A model generated the notes under the pieces. The model had not been told where the DNA came from, ran no database searches, and worked only from the letters and a program-made list of their open reading frames with translations. A stretch of DNA of 43,534 bases from a virus, in IMG/VR virus record IMGVR_UViG_3300025030_000198, positions 1-43,534 of that record; one strand, 5' to 3'. Shown here in pieces: positions 30,859 through 37,815 of this stretch. The translations under genes were made by a program, and so were the position numbers. Numbering within the stretch: position 1 is the stretch's first letter; the number at the start of each line of letters is the position of its first letter.

Positions 30859-31029
30859 CTAAAACGTAACGTCAATTATATACCCACAGGCAGGGCAAGT
30901 ATAATCGATATGAATAGTGGTTGAATTACCGCAACATTCGCAGGACTCAACTTCTACCCACACTTCGTTATGGTTGTGTATTGGATTGATACTCTGACAG
31001 TTAGGACACACGTGATTAATCTCAGTCAT
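30859..31029 (-). CDS. Three-knuckle zinc protein
   Basis: A 56-residue ORF (MTEINHVCPNCQSINPIHNH...) with CPNC, CECC and CPAC knuckles. First gene after the promoter at 31060-31088, whose inverted repeat ends beside its GGAG. Function unknown. Confidence 0.65.
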   Translation of the reverse strand: MTEINHVCPNCQSINPIHNHNEVWVEVESCECCGNSTTIHIDYTCPACGYIIDVTF

Positions 31030-31041
31030 CTCAAATTCTCC

Positions 31042-31088
31042 TTCAAGTTAAGTTTGATTACTATAACTTGAATTCATTTAAATGTCAA
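31042..31088 (-). promoter_or_regulatory. Sigma70-type promoter with inverted repeat at the RBS
   Basis: TTGACA (31083-31088), 17-bp spacer, TATAGT (31060-31065). The 9-bp inverted repeat TTCAAGTTA/TAACTTGAA (31042-31050, 31064-31072) overlaps the -10 with its first arm and abuts the GGAG of the 30859 gene with its second. Confidence 0.77.
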
Positions 31089-31273
31089 GGAATTAATTTT
31101 AAAAGTTCATACCGTCCAATAACATATTTTAAATTAGAGTTACTAGGCTTTATTCCCGATAATTTAGCTTTACATTTAGGACAACAAACCTCAAAGTCAT
31201 GTTGGTCATTTAAAACATTAATGGAGGGAAATTTGAACTGATAAGAGCAACTAGGACAAATATGATTCATCAT
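31085..31273 (-). CDS. Zinc-ribbon protein
   Basis: 62 residues with CPSCSYQFKFPSI and CCPKCKAKLSGI, a classical zinc ribbon. AAGGAAT precedes two adjacent ATGs. Function unknown. Confidence 0.7.
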   Translation of the reverse strand: MMNHICPSCSYQFKFPSINVLNDQHDFEVCCPKCKAKLSGIKPSNSNLKYVIGRYELLKLIP

Positions 31274-31275
31274 AA

Positions 31276-31626
31276 TTATTCCTTATACCACGCACCAAGA
31301 CCAACAAAATAACAATGACACTTAGTAGAACAGAAAGCGTAACGACCTTCAATTTCAGCTTCCTCTTCAGGGATAACCTTACCACACTCAGCACACTCAA
31401 CCATACCGTCAAATTCAGTATAGATTCCATGACCCTTAGACCCGAATTGTTTAGCGGTAGAGTCAACAATATTTCCATCCTTATCCTTACACCACCAGTG
31501 TTGTTCATCGGTGTTCCAGATAGGACAGAAATAATAACCACGAACTAAGGTAAGACTAGGATCATTTTTAATTAGTTCTTCTGACATTTCCTTACACTTA
31601 CCACGATACAACTCATAATCACTCAT
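31276..31626 (-). CDS. Unknown protein with C-terminal zinc finger
   Basis: 116 residues from ATG 31626. The N-terminal CKEMSEELIKNDPSLTLVRGYYF...WNTDEQHWWCKDKDGNIVD and TAKQFG resemble a phage family of unknown function; the C-terminus adds CAECGKVI...FCSTKCHCYF, a treble-clef-like finger. Confidence 0.75.
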   Translation of the reverse strand: MSDYELYRGKCKEMSEELIKNDPSLTLVRGYYFCPIWNTDEQHWWCKDKDGNIVDSTAKQFGSKGHGIYTEFDGMVECAECGKVIPEEEAEIEGRYAFCSTKCHCYFVGLGAWYKE

Positions 31627-31784
31627 CAGCACACGCTATTATCCCAATCAATATTGTTCCCACAAACAGGGCAATATCTATGATGCGACATTATATCACT
31701 GCAACTACATTCAGAGCACTTCCACCATTGACAATAAACTTCATCAGAATCTAATGCTATTACTGTTGATCTATTATCGCACAT
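31626..31784 (-). CDS. Small zinc-ribbon protein
   Basis: 52 residues from ATG 31784 (GGTGAGG upstream), rather than from the longer frame. Knuckles CSEC and CPVCG frame SDIMSHHRY. Overlaps the upstream gene by 11 nt and the next by one base. Confidence 0.65.
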   Translation of the reverse strand: MCDNRSTVIALDSDEVYCQWWKCSECSCSDIMSHHRYCPVCGNNIDWDNSVC

Positions 31785-32043
31785 GATAAACCTCACCCTT
31801 AAATTTAATTTCATATAAGGAATCCAGAGAAATATTACGATACTCAAGTTTAGCGGTATCGTAAACAACCTTCAAGTTATCCTTGTGATACTTAGCACCA
31901 ACACCCTTAAGATGTTTCTTAACACCAGTACGACAAGTCATCTTACGGTCAGATAAGTCTTTCTTAATGAAACGACAACTGAAGAATTTACCGTGAGTTG
32001 ACTCTACCAGCTTTTTAGCTTCTTCTTTAGTTATTGTTTTCAT
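31774..32043 (-). CDS. Small unknown protein of a common phage type
   Basis: 89 residues. FSCRFIKKDLSDRKMTCRTGVKKHLKGVGAKY and VVYDTAKLEYRNISLDSL follow the pattern "FxFIKRxxxxRxMxCRxGVkK...YRxIxLxxI", seen in many phage and bacterial small proteins of unknown function. Confidence 0.75.
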   Translation of the reverse strand: MKTITKEEAKKLVESTHGKFFSCRFIKKDLSDRKMTCRTGVKKHLKGVGAKYHKDNLKVVYDTAKLEYRNISLDSLYEIKFKGEVYHVR

Positions 32044-32182
32044 GATTCAATCCTCTCGAAATTTTAAAGAATTCATCAGCATCTAAACATTCACCAGTGC
32101 GCTTACGTTCATACCACTCAATCAAACAATTATCTTCTTCAGACCAATGGCAACTATATTCGTAATCATCACGATTGAACAT
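32027..32182 (-). CDS. Small unknown protein
   Basis: A 51-residue ORF (MFNRDDYEYSCHWSEEDNCL...), GAGGAG before the ATG. It overlaps the next gene by 17 nt. First gene after the promoter at 32226-32254. Confidence 0.6.
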   Translation of the reverse strand: MFNRDDYEYSCHWSEEDNCLIEWYERKRTGECLDADEFFKISRGLNHENNN

Positions 32183-32201
32183 TACAATCTCCTCAAAATA
32201 A

Positions 32202-32254
32202 AAAGTGGTAATACCCGATGAATGAATAATACCACTTTCTTAACCAAATGTCAA
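32202..32254 (-). promoter_or_regulatory. Sigma70-type promoter nested in a terminator
   Basis: TTGACA (32249-32254), 17-bp spacer, TATTAT (32226-32231). A 9-bp stem AAAGTGGTA/TACCACTTT (32202-32210 and 32230-32238) with TTTTTATTTT after the second arm is a terminator for read-through RNA. Its first arm overlaps the -10, so RNA started here escapes it. Confidence 0.8.
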
Positions 32255-32263
32255 TAGTTTAAT

Positions 32264-32428
32264 TTAAAATTTTTCTAGAGGGCACCACTCAGGAATTTCA
32301 TGTTGAGTATGAATAAACTCAAATCCTGTTTCTAAACACACCGAATCAATTCCATCAGTGTCAGGTTCAATAGCATCATAAAAAGGACAAACAGCACAAT
32401 CACAAATAGAAGTCGTAAGTTTTCTCAT
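32264..32428 (-). CDS. Cys-rich small protein ending in WCPL
   Basis: A 54-residue ORF (MRKLTTSICDCAVCPFYDAI...) ending IPEWCPLEKF. The "C.C..CPFY...C...IP.WCPL" layout is a known small phage protein type of unknown function. GGGAG precedes the ATG. Confidence 0.68.
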   Translation of the reverse strand: MRKLTTSICDCAVCPFYDAIEPDTDGIDSVCLETGFEFIHTQHEIPEWCPLEKF

Positions 32429-32559
32429 TTTAATCAAATTCTCCCTAAGAAATTAAAGTTCATCTTAAATACCATCCTCTGCCATTAATGATTGAATTTT
32501 AGTCTCTAATAGACACCTCCCTTTGGACGCTATTATTCATACAACTAAAGATGGATATA

Positions 32560-32588
32560 TTTATAACCGGAAGTTTATGAAAGGTCAA
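32560..32588 (-). promoter_or_regulatory. Sigma70-type promoter with a long leader
   Basis: TTGACC (32583-32588), 17-bp spacer, TATAAA (32560-32565). About 125 nt of leader precede the ATG at 32428; it contains GGGAGG near 32518 but no plausible start behind it. Otherwise the gap 32429-32674 holds only this promoter and the terminator at 32617. Confidence 0.72.
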
Positions 32589-32616
32589 GAAATATTTTAT
32601 TAATTTTCTATAATAA

Positions 32617-32648
32617 AAATGGCGACCATCCTAAGACAGCCGCCATTT
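32617..32648 (-). terminator. Intrinsic terminator after DUF932 copy 2
   Basis: An 8-bp GC-containing stem (AAATGGCG/CGCCATTT, 32617-32624 and 32641-32648) followed on the minus strand by TTTTTATTATAG. Confidence 0.78.
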
Positions 32649-32674
32649 ATTCTTCATTAATTTTCTTTTATGAT

Positions 32675-33595
32675 TTATCTGGCAAGTTTGAGAGCTGTAG
32701 TTAAGGCTTTCTGATTAATTACAGCTCCATTTCCAACCCACAGAGCGCGAAGTCTCGATGAGGTTTCTCGTCCAACAATATAATTCAAATATTCTACTAC
32801 AGCTTGAAATGCACCATAATAATTTCTGGTAAATTCAGTGGCACCACGACCACCTTCAAATAAATCCTTAATAGTCTGAACTCTTGATTCTCTCATCTCA
32901 CGTTCAGGATTATCATTACCGATGACGGCACGAATATACTTATCCAGAGTTTTATCCTTAATCGGTCTTGAGGCAAGGTGTTTGTATTGCTCACAAGTCT
33001 CAAAGAATTCCTCAGAATGAACACTCATAATCTCACGAAGTTTCTCAAGACCGACTAAGGCATTTTTGGTATGCTTGGTTCTATCAAAAATTCCAGTTTT
33101 AAGTTTAGGATTCATACACATAGAATTAACTCTAATCGGCATGAATCCTGTGAAGATTGAGGTTGATCCGTCAAAACTATTCAACAATGTAATATAGGAT
33201 TGAATAAAATCTTCAGGAACAATTTCAACGGGATCAATAGCTACCTTCGCTTCAATGAAGACGATATTAGAACTTCCCAATGTTCCTGCATGTTCGATAG
33301 AGGCAATTTTGTGATGAATGAATTCCTGAAACCAAGCAAAACTTTCAACGTTCTGGAGAGGAACATAACGTTCCCCTACTACACCAATTTGCTGATTGGT
33401 ATCATCACGAACGGTAGCTTTAACCTTCGTAACTCTATCACCAATTTTGTCAGGATTATCAGGATCAGAAAGAAAACAATCTCTCAGACTAACAGTATAA
33501 TCCAATTTAGCAGCTTTCATGACCGCTGATACACTCTGAAACGGTTTTTTGATTTCAGTACCAACAGAACCCCAAGGACTTTTAATTTCTTTCAT
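32675..33595 (-). CDS. DUF932 family protein, copy 2
   Basis: 306 residues, paralogous to the gene at 24450: DCFLSDPDNPDKIG, VKATVRDDTNQQIGVVGERY, KIASIEHAGTLGSSNIVFIEA, LLNSFDGSTSIFTGFMPIR and YYGAFQAVVEYLNYIVGRE. It has its own promoter (33638-33665) and terminator, so it is a single-gene unit. AAGGAG precedes the ATG. Role unknown. Confidence 0.88.
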   Translation of the reverse strand: MKEIKSPWGSVGTEIKKPFQSVSAVMKAAKLDYTVSLRDCFLSDPDNPDKIGDRVTKVKATVRDDTNQQIGVVGERYVPLQNVESFAWFQEFIHHKIASIEHAGTLGSSNIVFIEAKVAIDPVEIVPEDFIQSYITLLNSFDGSTSIFTGFMPIRVNSMCMNPKLKTGIFDRTKHTKNALVGLEKLREIMSVHSEEFFETCEQYKHLASRPIKDKTLDKYIRAVIGNDNPEREMRESRVQTIKDLFEGGRGATEFTRNYYGAFQAVVEYLNYIVGRETSSRLRALWVGNGAVINQKALTTALKLAR

Positions 33596-33637
33596 TTTGA
33601 ATCTCCTTCTCAGTTTAGTTTGTTGTTTGTTGAGTGA

Positions 33638-33665
33638 AGTGTAACCGCACCTTTGTAAGTGTCAA
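33638..33665 (-). promoter_or_regulatory. Sigma70-type promoter for DUF932 copy 2
   Basis: TTGACA (33660-33665), 16-bp spacer, TACACT (33638-33643), about 45 nt upstream of the ATG at 33595. Confidence 0.7.
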
Positions 33666-33672
33666 GCAATTT

Positions 33673-33690
33673 TTATATATTTTTTATCAT
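33673..33690 (-). CDS. Possible five-residue leader minicistron (MIKNI)
   Basis: ATG ATA AAA AAT ATA TAA, preceded by a near-perfect ribosome-binding site (AGGAGG, eight bases before the ATG). It lies between two tandem promoters. The strength of the site for so short a frame suggests a leader or translation-modulating minigene; chance is possible. Confidence 0.35.
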   Translation of the reverse strand: MIKNI

Positions 33691-33736
33691 TTTCTTAACC
33701 TCCTAATTTGCCGTCACTCTTGCATCGTTAGATATA

Positions 33737-33764
33737 ATTATCACCGCTTATAAATAAAAGTCAA
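33737..33764 (-). promoter_or_regulatory. Second, upstream sigma70-like promoter
   Basis: TTGACT (33759-33764), 16-bp spacer, GATAAT (33737-33742). It would transcribe the minicistron at 33673 and then DUF932 copy 2. Weaker than its neighbour. Confidence 0.5.
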
Positions 33765-33806
33765 TTAAAATTATATTATAAAATTTTAATGTTCTAGACA
33801 AAAAGA

Positions 33807-33841
33807 AAATCCCTAATCGTCCATTAGACTTTTAGGGATTT
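33807..33841 (-). terminator. Intrinsic terminator
   Basis: A 10-bp stem AAATCCCTAA/TTAGGGATTT (33807-33816, 33832-33841) followed by TTTCTTTTTG on the minus strand; it ends the unit that finishes with the gene at 33862. Confidence 0.82.
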
Positions 33842-33861
33842 GATATTCAGATAAGATAAGT

Positions 33862-34167
33862 TCACTTATATTTCTTGTTGGTCGCTCTACCAAATTCTAC
33901 AATTTTCTGAATCACCACATCCTTAATTTTTTTCCAATCACTATTATCAAACTCGTCTGTTAAATCACCATCGTCTGAACGAATACTGTCAATAACAATA
34001 TCGTCCTCGTCAGTTTCGTACTCACCAGTAACAGTAAAATACTCGCCCTTATAGCTAATAGGGATTTCAATAAATTCATAAGTGGTAATCTTACCCTCCA
34101 TATCATCGATACTGATATCACTTTTGGGTAATTTAGATTCTGTTAATTTATTGAATTTAAGTTTCAT
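33862..34167 (-). CDS. Small acidic protein with protease-site N-terminus
   Basis: 101 residues. MKLKFNKLTESKLPKSD has an LTE site like the other candidate packaged proteins. The body is a small acidic alpha/beta domain (ITTYEFIEIPISYKGEYFTVTG...). Last gene before the terminator at 33807. No late-type octamer immediately upstream. Function unknown. Confidence 0.7.
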   Translation of the reverse strand: MKLKFNKLTESKLPKSDISIDDMEGKITTYEFIEIPISYKGEYFTVTGEYETDEDDIVIDSIRSDDGDLTDEFDNSDWKKIKDVVIQKIVEFGRATNKKYK

Positions 34168-34177
34168 TTATGACTCC

Positions 34178-34774
34178 TTATATAAAATCTTTCCAGTTAC
34201 CTTCTAGTTTCTTAAAGCAAACAAATCTATCCTCAGTTATTTCCTTGAATCTATATCCTAGTTTCTTTAACTCGTTTAGGAAATTCGTATCTGTTGTCAT
34301 TCTAACATAAATCTTGTGCAACTTTTCTGTGTATCCGCTAAATCTTATTTCCCTTGGTTTGAATTTTTTAATCCCCTCATTCATAACATAAAACACTTCG
34401 TTGAAGACCGATAGGAAATTACTAACTGGCATCTTATCAAAATTAAAGTGAAGTTTCAAATCCTTGACACTATTTATATTTTCATCAACATAATCATTAA
34501 ACTCTGAACCAGTCATCTTCATAATTTTTCTACTACTCAAATTTAGAGAAAAATTTATCTTAACATAATCTTGAAAAAATATAAAGGCACAACAGTAAAC
34601 AAAGACTTCATCGTGTTTGAAAAACGTTATATAAATATCTTCCTTATCTGGTTCCCTTAATACTTTCCATTTTTGATTAATTAAATCTAATCCATATTCA
34701 ACTTGTTTTATTTTAAATGCTTCCTCCAAAGCACTCAAGTAAAAATATTCTTTCATAGGATCTACATTTGACAT
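34178..34774 (-). CDS. Unknown protein
   Basis: 198 residues. Alpha/beta with IRFSGYTEKLHKIYVRMTT and LKKLGYRFKEITEDRFVCFKK, the kind of ending seen in acetyltransferase-like or internal phage proteins, but no cofactor motif is clear. The start region contains LSALEEAF. Not recognised. Confidence 0.72.
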   Translation of the reverse strand: MSNVDPMKEYFYLSALEEAFKIKQVEYGLDLINQKWKVLREPDKEDIYITFFKHDEVFVYCCAFIFFQDYVKINFSLNLSSRKIMKMTGSEFNDYVDENINSVKDLKLHFNFDKMPVSNFLSVFNEVFYVMNEGIKKFKPREIRFSGYTEKLHKIYVRMTTDTNFLNELKKLGYRFKEITEDRFVCFKKLEGNWKDFI

Positions 34775-34784
34775 TAATTAAACC

Positions 34785-35792
34785 TTATAGATAGAATGGA
34801 TACCACTCAGGTACAATTCTGATTAGCGAATGCCCATCAGTGTAACAAGTAACGACCCAAAAGCCTATATGTGCTGCAAGCTTTTTACCTCGCATGAAAC
34901 TAGTCTGACTACAAAGCGTACCAGTCTCAAAGACATGAACGTTTCTGGTTTCATAGAAAATTGATTTATGAGCGTGACCAGCTAAAAGGATGTTAGGTTT
35001 TTCCCCGCCTGATAACATCTCCACGAACTTTTGAGTGCGATAACTATATGCATAACTCGCGCCATCATTTCCGTGCCAGAGCTTAATTTTAATTCCTCCC
35101 ACAACATCGTCTGCTTCTTGATGTCCCATATAAATAAAATTGTCTAATGATTCTTCCAATCTAGCTCCAACACTTAAACCAATATCTCCCTTAATGGTGT
35201 TCCAGCCATCATGATTACCCTCTATCCCCTTGATTTTAAAGGGGATATCTTTCATTAATTGTTTTGCGTGATTAAACTGAGCCTCAAAGCCAATGTTTTC
35301 TAATTCATAAACATGCCCCGGTCTACCACTCATACCCTCAAGAATATCACCAGTATGGTACATCCAGTCAACGTTTTCTCTCACTCCCACCTCAATCATA
35401 TAATTCCACCAATCATCACGAAATTTACTATGACCAATATGAGAATCACCTGTGGCAATAAACTTAAAACATTCCTTTTCAATCGGAGCTTGAAATTTTC
35501 TATTAGCAGGATTTTCAGTTGAACTAGATTTAACTAACAGTCTAAGCTCGTCTTCACTCAAGTTCTTCTTGAGTTGTTCAATTAAAGTGTCTCTATTATC
35601 GATAACGTTATCAGTTTTATTTCTCTTCCAAATTTCGTACTCTAGTTTTCCCTTAGCATAACCCCCAAAAATAGTTTTGAATGGTGTCTCGGGAATTATA
35701 GTTCCTCTAGTTCCATCTCTTGATGGTAAACCCCCATGTTCAGATTCATACTGTTCAAGAATATTAAACAAATCTTCTCTAGTATAATTCAA
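34785..35792 (-). CDS. Metallophosphoesterase with N-terminal adaptor
   Basis: 335 residues. Residues 1-105 are a helical adaptor (REDLFNILEQYESEHGGLPS...) with no known activity. The catalytic domain has TGDSHIGH, HTGDILEG, EGNHDGW, LWHGND and AGHAHKS, a full calcineurin-type two-metal site. The size and Mre11-like order suggest a DNA- or nucleotide-directed phosphodiesterase; substrate unknown. It lies in the same unit as RNase H. Confidence 0.88.
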   Translation of the reverse strand: MNYTREDLFNILEQYESEHGGLPSRDGTRGTIIPETPFKTIFGGYAKGKLEYEIWKRNKTDNVIDNRDTLIEQLKKNLSEDELRLLVKSSSTENPANRKFQAPIEKECFKFIATGDSHIGHSKFRDDWWNYMIEVGVRENVDWMYHTGDILEGMSGRPGHVYELENIGFEAQFNHAKQLMKDIPFKIKGIEGNHDGWNTIKGDIGLSVGARLEESLDNFIYMGHQEADDVVGGIKIKLWHGNDGASYAYSYRTQKFVEMLSGGEKPNILLAGHAHKSIFYETRNVHVFETGTLCSQTSFMRGKKLAAHIGFWVVTCYTDGHSLIRIVPEWYPFYL

Positions 35793-35804
35793 ATTTATTC
35801 TCCC

Positions 35805-36107
35805 TTAGTCATTTAGTTTCAACATATCTTTAGCTTCTGACTCTTTATAATATATTAATCGAATTTCATAATTAACGTCACCATCACCATAAAGTTCATA
35901 ACGTTTCATAACTTCCTTAGACAATAACTCACAAGCTTCTTTATATTGATCCTTTACAAATGCGCCTAAGTTTACACAATCATCACTAACAATCCAAAGA
36001 GGAATTTTACTTTCTCTTTCCTTATACGACATAAGATCAGCGCAACACTTCTTAGCGTAAACTAATTGATCATAATCTAATTCACTTAAAAATTCCTTAG
36101 TGTTCAT
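35805..36107 (-). CDS. Small unknown protein
   Basis: 100 residues, helical (DYDQLVYAKKCCADLMSYKERE, KEACELLSKEVMKRY), with a beta end. Located between the phosphoesterase and RNase H genes. Not recognised. Confidence 0.7.
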   Translation of the reverse strand: MNTKEFLSELDYDQLVYAKKCCADLMSYKERESKIPLWIVSDDCVNLGAFVKDQYKEACELLSKEVMKRYELYGDGDVNYEIRLIYYKESEAKDMLKLND

Positions 36108-36114
36108 TGATTCC

Positions 36115-36975
36115 TCACAAGTTATTTATTAGGTTAGTAAAGTTATTCCTAGCGAGATACCCAACCATATCCTCAAAGTCAGCCTTAACTTTAGCATTAT
36201 TGTAGGCATACATAATTTCAGTTTGTAGGTCTTGAGGAATAATCTCTTCAGATAATTCTACTAAGTTGCGGTTCCTTTCATAATTAGCTATTAAATTATT
36301 CTTGATAACGAATTTATCTAATCCATCCTCTAAGACTTCCTTAATAATTCCTTTTGTGATACTCTTCTGACGTTTACCAGTTGTCACAAAAATATCATCA
36401 GGACTAAGAATGTTTGGAACATCGTCTCCTGAGTCACCACCAAGAATATGTAAGACTAAAAATTCATGAGGATTATCACAAACGATTAGTTTATTATCCA
36501 TAGGATTATGAATTTTAACATTGGGGAATTTTAAGAGTTGAGTGAAGTCTTTATCTCTGGAGACAATGGTAATGTCGTGTTCTCTGAGTTTACTAGTTAA
36601 GATTCCAATAATATCATCTGCCTCAGTTTGTGCAGTCTTAACAACCTTCACTGGCAGATTAGTTTTAATTTCATCTAAGAAGATATTAGATACACGGTTA
36701 AACTCATCAAAGTCTATATCAGAATCTTCCTTCTTCAGAATTCTTCTCGCTTTGTAATATTTGAATGACAACTTTCTGTGTGAGTTGGGGCTATCAATAG
36801 CTAAGATGACTTCATCTGGTTTATATAACTTTTTAACATTGAGAATCATTCCTACCAACAACGATTTCCAATATTGATTTCTTTCTTCTGTAGAACTAAT
36901 ATCTTTATCATATCTTGCCACATGAAAACTTGCGTGAAGATAACTGGAAAAGTCAATGATCATAGTTGATTTCAT
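36115..36975 (-). CDS. rnh: RNase H / 5'-3' exonuclease, T4 Rnh-like (FEN family)
   Basis: 286 residues, close to T4 RNase H (305). FEN-type acidic motifs: IIDFSS at the start, LAIDSPNSHRK with YKARR, TEADDIIG, SRDKDFTQLL and GGDSGDDVPN. It removes RNA primers and flaps on the lagging strand, working with the polymerase, helicase and primase encoded in this window. Confidence 0.93.
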   Translation of the reverse strand: MKSTMIIDFSSYLHASFHVARYDKDISSTEERNQYWKSLLVGMILNVKKLYKPDEVILAIDSPNSHRKLSFKYYKARRILKKEDSDIDFDEFNRVSNIFLDEIKTNLPVKVVKTAQTEADDIIGILTSKLREHDITIVSRDKDFTQLLKFPNVKIHNPMDNKLIVCDNPHEFLVLHILGGDSGDDVPNILSPDDIFVTTGKRQKSITKGIIKEVLEDGLDKFVIKNNLIANYERNRNLVELSEEIIPQDLQTEIMYAYNNAKVKADFEDMVGYLARNNFTNLINNL

Positions 36976-36977
36976 AA

Positions 36978-37163
36978 TTATAAATCTCCAAATTTCAATT
37001 TTGAATTAGCAGCATCTTTGTGAGCCTTTTCAATTTTATTAATTAACTCTAAGGTTCTTTGCCGATAAACAACATTACGAACATCATCACTAGCTTCATC
37101 CATACTTCTCTTATTCCTACCTGAACCTTTTTGTATAAACGAAGGTAAAATGTTATCTTTCAT
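36978..37163 (-). CDS. Small basic helical protein
   Basis: 61 residues (SFIQKGSGRNKRSMDEASDD, ELINKIEKAHKDAANSKLKFG). Starts and ends tightly against neighbours, immediately upstream of rnh. Function unknown. Confidence 0.65.
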   Translation of the reverse strand: MKDNILPSFIQKGSGRNKRSMDEASDDVRNVVYRQRTLELINKIEKAHKDAANSKLKFGDL

Positions 37164-37175
37164 TATAACTCCCGA

Positions 37176-37343
37176 CTAAAAATTCATAGGTCTGATCATT
37201 TGTCTCTGTGTAGGCTTTAATTCTTCAATCTCATCTTCATAACTTTTCTGACGAACATCAAATTTTTTCTTGAGTTCAATTCCAATCTTATTTGATTGTG
37301 ATAAAATATTATCTACTGATAGTCTCATTAATTCGTAATCCAT
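37176..37343 (-). CDS. Small helical protein
   Basis: A 55-residue ORF (MDYELMRLSVDNILSQSNKI...), GAGG before the ATG. First gene behind the promoter at 37360-37388. Charged coiled-coil-like centre. Function unknown. Confidence 0.65.
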   Translation of the reverse strand: MDYELMRLSVDNILSQSNKIGIELKKKFDVRQKSYEDEIEELKPTQRQMIRPMNF

Positions 37344-37359
37344 TTACACCTCTATTTTC

Positions 37360-37388
37360 ATTATATCATGATCCTAATCTTTAGTCAA
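37360..37388 (-). promoter_or_regulatory. Sigma70-type promoter
   Basis: TTGACT (37383-37388), 17-bp spacer, TATAAT (37360-37365), overlapping the end of the gene at 37381. It drives the rnh-containing unit down to the terminator at 33807. Confidence 0.8.
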
Positions 37389-37815
37389 GACTTATGTTCT
37401 TCTTCTTAATATTCATCAGTAAACTTTCAAAAAGAAATATCTCATCCTCAGTTAACTCCTCAAGGATATGACTCTTAATGTTATGTTCTTCTCTGGTGTA
37501 AGATTCTTTCTTAAGTAGGTACAGTCCAATCAGAGAAGAGAGTAAATACCCCCTACCTGAATATTGAGAGATACCCATTTTAATTTTACGAACTAAGTTT
37601 TCAAATAGTCCGAAAGCTCGTTCTTCTTTCTTATTCTTTGGTTGCCGTAAGACATTTCCCTTACGGTCAATCAGTTTTAATTGATAGGCTTCCCATTGAG
37701 AGAAATCAAGCCTGAGAAGATTAGCAAATCTTAAGGTAATCCAAGTGTCATCTTTTTCATTATGACGATTCAGTTTTTCAATAAATAAGTATTCTGTGAA
37801 GCTAGGAAGATTCAT
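37381..37815 (-). CDS. Unknown protein in the late-type unit
   Basis: 144 residues. MNLPSFTEYLFIEKLNRH offers an FIE protease-type site. The body has WITLRFANLLRLDFSQWEAYQLKLIDRKGNVLRQ and ENLVRKIKMGI, a pattern seen in T4-like phage proteins near head genes. It overlaps the ART-like gene by 4 nt and probably shares its late-type promoter. Confidence 0.7.
   Translation of the reverse strand: MNLPSFTEYLFIEKLNRHNEKDDTWITLRFANLLRLDFSQWEAYQLKLIDRKGNVLRQPKNKKEERAFGLFENLVRKIKMGISQYSGRGYLLSSLIGLYLLKKESYTREEHNIKSHILEELTEDEIFLFESLLMNIKKKNISLD

Noticed and set aside
32560-32567. TATAAATA, the exact T4 late box
   Set aside because: It has TTGACC at a 17-bp spacing and no ATG 25-35 nt downstream, so it is better read as a sigma70 -10.
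34471-34478. TATAAATA inside the 34178 gene
   Set aside because: It is in the middle of coding sequence and about 300 nt from the next start, outside the spacing seen for the GATAAATA sites.
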